Source: Floccularia luteovirens
Lineage: Eukaryota; Basidiomycota; Agaricomycetes; Agaricales; Squamanitaceae
NCBI GenBank assembly: GCA_009739215.1
Contig: VSJF01000011.1
Span: 248,001-312,000 of the forward strand
DNA: 64,000 nucleotides
Reading direction: 5' to 3'
Positions 60,634 through 64,000 of the stretch are shown one piece after another. Numbering within the stretch: the first letter of the stretch is position 1; each line of letters begins with the position of its first letter. Both the position numbers and the translations under genes were made by a program. The notes under the pieces are model-generated. The model was not told where the DNA came from, searched no databases, and saw only the letters and a program-made list of their open reading frames with translations.

Positions 60634-61936
60634 GGCTGGTTGTTACTCTCGCCCAGATTTTTTGGTTTTCGATATATCTCTTCTTGACTGTTCTGTCTCT
60701 GTTTTACCCATTCATTCATCATTTGTGATTGCAACCATTGCAGTTGTTGTATGTGTCAGACTTAGAATCCAATATGCGAAACATGATTTTTCGGAAAGAC
60801 TTTCTACCTTTTATGTGTAGTATATATGCGCCATCTAGAAATGAAAAAATCTATACCGTTAATTTTATACTATCCAATGAACATATGGAGCCTTCGAGGG
60901 AGAGGGGCTGTACTCTCGGATCATTTACTCTGTGCTTCTCTCTCGGCGATTAGATATCAGTATATCAGTGTTTAACGTTAACTGCTGTGCTTTTGCATAG
61001 CACGGTGATACAGTAATGAATTTTAACTAGGCTTGGACTGAAACAAAATGTCAAGTTATTGCGCAGAGTGGATTAATTAATGGGAATGTTCTATTTAAAT
61101 TGATATTAAGTTGAACCTCTAATTAGTGAGTGAACAATGTTTTAAAGAAATCTATTACTCTGTATCCGCCTCATGAGGAGGGCCGTTTCTAGCCGCATGA
61201 TATGAGATCATGAAGCCGCTGCATTCCGCGATCCGTCCTTTCTTTCTTTCTTTTGTACACGTTTCGTTATCCATGTATTATGTAGCTATAAATTCCCCCG
61301 ATAGCTAGCCTCAATGTAAATTTCCTCTCTTTCCCCTCTTCCGCTTTGTAATAACTTTCTAAGTGGATCTCTGGCATAATTACTAGACGTTCTGAAACGT
61401 AAAAATAGAGTAGTATACCAGATTGGTATTGATCAAATAGTGCATGTGTTTCTAACGGTAGGTGAGGTCAGACAATGTGCAGAGAGCCAGGGCCCGGCCT
61501 CCGAGAGATTTTGTTCTCGCTGTGAAAGATTGGCTGTGGACATTTGCATGACAGTTAGCACAGCGCTAGGATCAAATCCAGCTACATGTATAGCTACGTG
61601 TTTTCGTGGCAGTTGCAGAGTTGGTTGGAGGCCTAGCCTGTGTACCTTTTCCAACTAAGGAATATGAGGAGTACATGTCACTGCCAAGAATCATGCCATC
61701 CATCTGACCATCTGAACGGTGATTAGCAAATAGCTGTAGATTCCGCGCTCTACATACGTCCGTAGGCGGTGTAATATAACGTGTTAACTAGTTGATGGAT
61801 GTGTCAAACTGCCATATTCCATGATGATTGATTGAATACCAATGAAAGGCCAAGGCAAGGAAAGTCAAGCACAGGTCTTATGTAGTATATCTTGATATAT
61901 TTTTGCTATAAACACTGGACAGATCCAATGATACCG
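60634..61936. other. intergenic, no gene recognised
   Basis: Several short frames on both strands without domains. No RNA gene or repeat recognised. Confidence 0.4.
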
Positions 61937-63507
61937 TTATGGCACTAGGTACATCTGTTCTCGGATTACCCAGGGTCCATCATACCACATCCTTTTCTCC
62001 ATCACAAGGTACTCAGTGACTCGCTTCGGCTCCGCTGCGATAGTTCCGTCCGATCGCATGTCACCGACTGTAGTATGTAGTGCCCGCCCTTGATGGTCAT
62101 ACAATTCCAGACTCTAAAAGGCGTTGTGTAAAAAAGATATCAGTATTCCAAAATACAACAATCTAGGGTGAAAACCAGAAAGAATCACCTGCTCAGTGTC
62201 AAACTTCACCAGTGCATGCACCATTAATCTATTTCCAAACTTTGGTGGCTCGTTACCTAGGTATCCTTCCGTTGCTCGGATAGACAGAACACGTGTAGGC
62301 TCGATCTCGTGATGGAAGCGCCAGATTTTAGAAACGTTGGGATTCTTGGTTCGTTTGATGAGTCGGATCGTATTGGCTTGATATGAGGCTGTTGATAGTT
62401 CCTTGATTTTACTGACGTCCTCTCTGATTTCATCATGAAACGAACGAGAACAAAAATAAAATAGAAAAAATAAAATAAACCATATATCAAAGGAAGAAAG
62501 AGAGGAATTGATCGTACCTTGCTACTGCTCGGTTGACATTTTGATATATCCCAAGTGATGCTTGACGCAAAGGCGTGAGCCAGGCGTCGTGTTTCACGGA
62601 TTGTGTCCCAAAAATTTTAATTGGCCACTTGGAGATTTTCTGTGTCCATTTGGCTGTTGATAAATCAACACCTGGGATGGCATCCTCACTGGCCATAGCT
62701 AGAAGGCTATAATGCGGCATATAAGTCCCTTGCTTTCAAGAACAAAAAAAAGTACTCACCTTAGGGCATTTTTCCCCCCGTTTAGTCGATTTCGCCAAAA
62801 CTGACGGTATGCGTTGGTAATCCCGGATGTGAAACCGACTGATTGAGGCAGTATGACGTCTTTTCTTGTGGGGTATGAGAGTTAGTAGCTAGTTTTAGGA
62901 AATTTATTGCGCAATAGAATTGAACAATTGTAAAAATGATCTCTCGATACAGTCGGAAATTTGATGAAAAATGCAGAAACCCACCCAACGTGTCAACAAC
63001 CTTTTGGCCCCACAAATCAGCAGTCGGCATAAACTGTGACATGAGCATCATATGATCAAGTTGCTTCATCTGTTTCTCCTCGTCCGAAATCTCCTTTTTC
63101 TGTTCAACCGTCGGTGGAGCAGCACTCTTCTCCTTTTCCACAACACCGGCTCCAGACGCACTAGTGGGTGACACTGCTCTAGTCGCGTCCGGTACTTTCG
63201 CAGCAGGCTTGGCAGTGGAGGACGCTGTACCCTTAGGAGTTGTCCTAGCGGATGTTTTAACGGAGACCTTCGTGGGTCTAGTCGTCGTTGATCCAACATG
63301 TTTTGTTGTTCCTTTTGTTGTTGTGGAAGCTTTTGGTTTTGGAGGCAACGCGGTTGTGGTCGTGTATCCTCGGAATGCGAGTTTGTAACTATTACATGAA
63401 CTGCTGCCGGCGGAACGCGTTATGGAGGATCGGGAAGTGCAATCAAGCAAGACCCGAGACTTGGGAGAAATTATCCCGAGACATGTCCTCGACAGTCCTG
63501 AAGCCAT
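61937..63507 (-). CDS. MBA1: Mba1/mL45-type mitochondrial protein (Tim44-like domain)
   Basis: Start at 63507: MASGLSRTCLGIISPKSRVL, an Arg/Ser-rich mitochondrial presequence, then a long Thr/Lys/Ala-rich linker and DEEKQMKQLDHMMLMSQFMP. Exons splice in frame to DVILPQSVGFTSGITNAYRQ, FWRNRLNGGKNAL, LLAMASEDAIPGVDLSTAKW, GIYQNVNRAVAR, EDVSKIKELSTASYQANTIR, PPKFGNRLMVHALVKFDTEQ and TEYLVMEKRMWYDGPWVIRE ending YLVP. The C-terminal region has the Tim44/Mba1/mL45 fold pattern (YLVMEKRM...PWVIRE). Mba1 anchors mitoribosomes to the inner membrane for protein insertion. No lesions. It diverges from MIX17 (219 bp between the start codons). Confidence 0.65.
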
Positions 63508-63726
63508 TTAGACTCAAGACTTGAGCTTGGGTTCTCTATAATATTGAGAGAATTGCTAAATTTCCAAAGTTTTATTTTTAATATTTGCGAGAGTTAGTCT
63601 CGGTATTTGCACATGTTTTTCATCGGCAATAGACGGCCACGCAGGTCTGCTGCCGAGCCCTGTTCGAAATTTCTTTCAAAACTTTTCACCAACTAACACT
63701 AACTTTCCTTTTCTGATATATCCATA
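63508..63726. promoter_or_regulatory. shared spacer of two divergent mitochondrial-protein genes
   Basis: The only DNA between the two start codons, so it probably works as a bidirectional promoter. It contains AT-rich stretches (TTTTATTTTTAATATTTGCG) but no motif I can name. Confidence 0.5.
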
Positions 63727-64000
63727 ATGCCTGTAAGTTCTTTCTAAAACCACCTTTCAATCAGATATGTTGATGTTGATGTCGGATTTCAGCGTCAATC
63801 TCGCGGTCGGTCTTCAGCAGCACCCAAGCTTGCGCCAGCACCTGCACAGACCCGCAGTGCGAGTACTGCTGCTGCTCCGGCAGGTTATGCACCAGCCCAC
63901 GCTCCTGCCCCCCCAGCAGGAGCTACCGCGGCAACAGCCCAGCCCAAGCAACCTGGTATGATGGCTCAGATGGCTGCTACAGCCGGTTCAGTTGCTATTG
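63727..64000 (+). CDS. MIX17: MIX17/CHCHD2-type mitochondrial protein, N-terminal part
   Basis: ATG at 63727, exon 1 of only two codons (M-P), intron 63733-63792, then RQSRGRSSAAPKLAPAPAQT and an Ala/Pro/Gln-rich stretch ending PKQPGMMAQMAATAGSVAI at the window edge. This is the N-terminus typical of Mix17/CHCHD2/10: basic, Ser/Arg start, low-complexity linker, then the hydrophobic GLFGQMAxTAxGVAxG-type segment. The CHCH domain lies beyond the right edge. Protein of the mitochondrial intermembrane space. Confidence 0.8.

Noticed and set aside
1..64000. CRISPR arrays, bacterial operons, rRNA or tRNA genes
   Set aside because: No regularly spaced repeats, no ribosome-binding-site-led gene runs and no recognisable RNA gene were seen; a covariance-model scan was not possible here.

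Overview
This is a eukaryotic, fungal window. Genes carry many short GT..AG introns (about 42-70 nt where I could place them). The protein families (DUF6533-type membrane proteins, F-box-like protein, basidiomycete-type P450, Sld3-like and 4'-phosphopantetheinyl-transferase-like proteins, tandem AIG1-like GTPases, a Ty1/copia element) point to an Agaricomycete-like basidiomycete. I do not name a species. No prokaryotic operons, CRISPR arrays or rRNA were seen, and no tRNA was recognised by eye.

Left part (1-35 kb) is a decayed, duplication-rich accessory region. It opens with the 5' half of a CNH-domain vesicle-tethering gene (minus strand) and the front half of a P450. Four diverged copies of a DUF6533-type membrane-protein gene follow: two on the plus strand (3.4-4.9, 7.7-9.1 kb) and two on the minus strand (19.6-26.3, 28.4-29.9 kb). 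Shared flanks make them look like arms of an old inverted duplication around a 9.2-19.6 kb core. That core holds an apparently intact peroxisomal acyl-CoA oxidase, two phosphopantetheinyl-transferase-like paralogs, a broken GH18 chitinase and a CACTA-ended MITE. A Ty1/copia element (20452-25639; LTRs identical by eye, 5-bp target duplication) sits inside the third membrane-protein copy. At 31-35 kb a 1.2-kb direct repeat brackets a ruined A1 aspartic-protease gene.

Right part (36.5-64 kb) is richer in intact, conserved genes: a conserved fungal protein with a CxxxxC segment, RPB10, an F-box-like protein, an Sld3-like replication protein, a GPCR-like seven-helix protein, an Mba1/mL45-type mitochondrial protein and the start of MIX17 (CHCHD2 type). 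The last two diverge from one 219-bp spacer. Between them lie a four-gene tandem array of AIG1-like GTPases (three open, one with two frameshifts) with a hAT-like MITE in its upstream DNA, an aldehyde-dehydrogenase pseudogene, a HAD-hydrolase gene with a premature TAG plus a stray fragment of the same gene, and a frameshifted BTB-domain gene.

No single new pathway is evident. The most unusual items are the GTPase array with divergent C-terminal tails, the PPTase-like paralogs lacking the expected metal-binding residues, the two MITEs with clear target duplications, and an acyl-CoA oxidase whose terminal peroxisome signal depends on the last splice choice.
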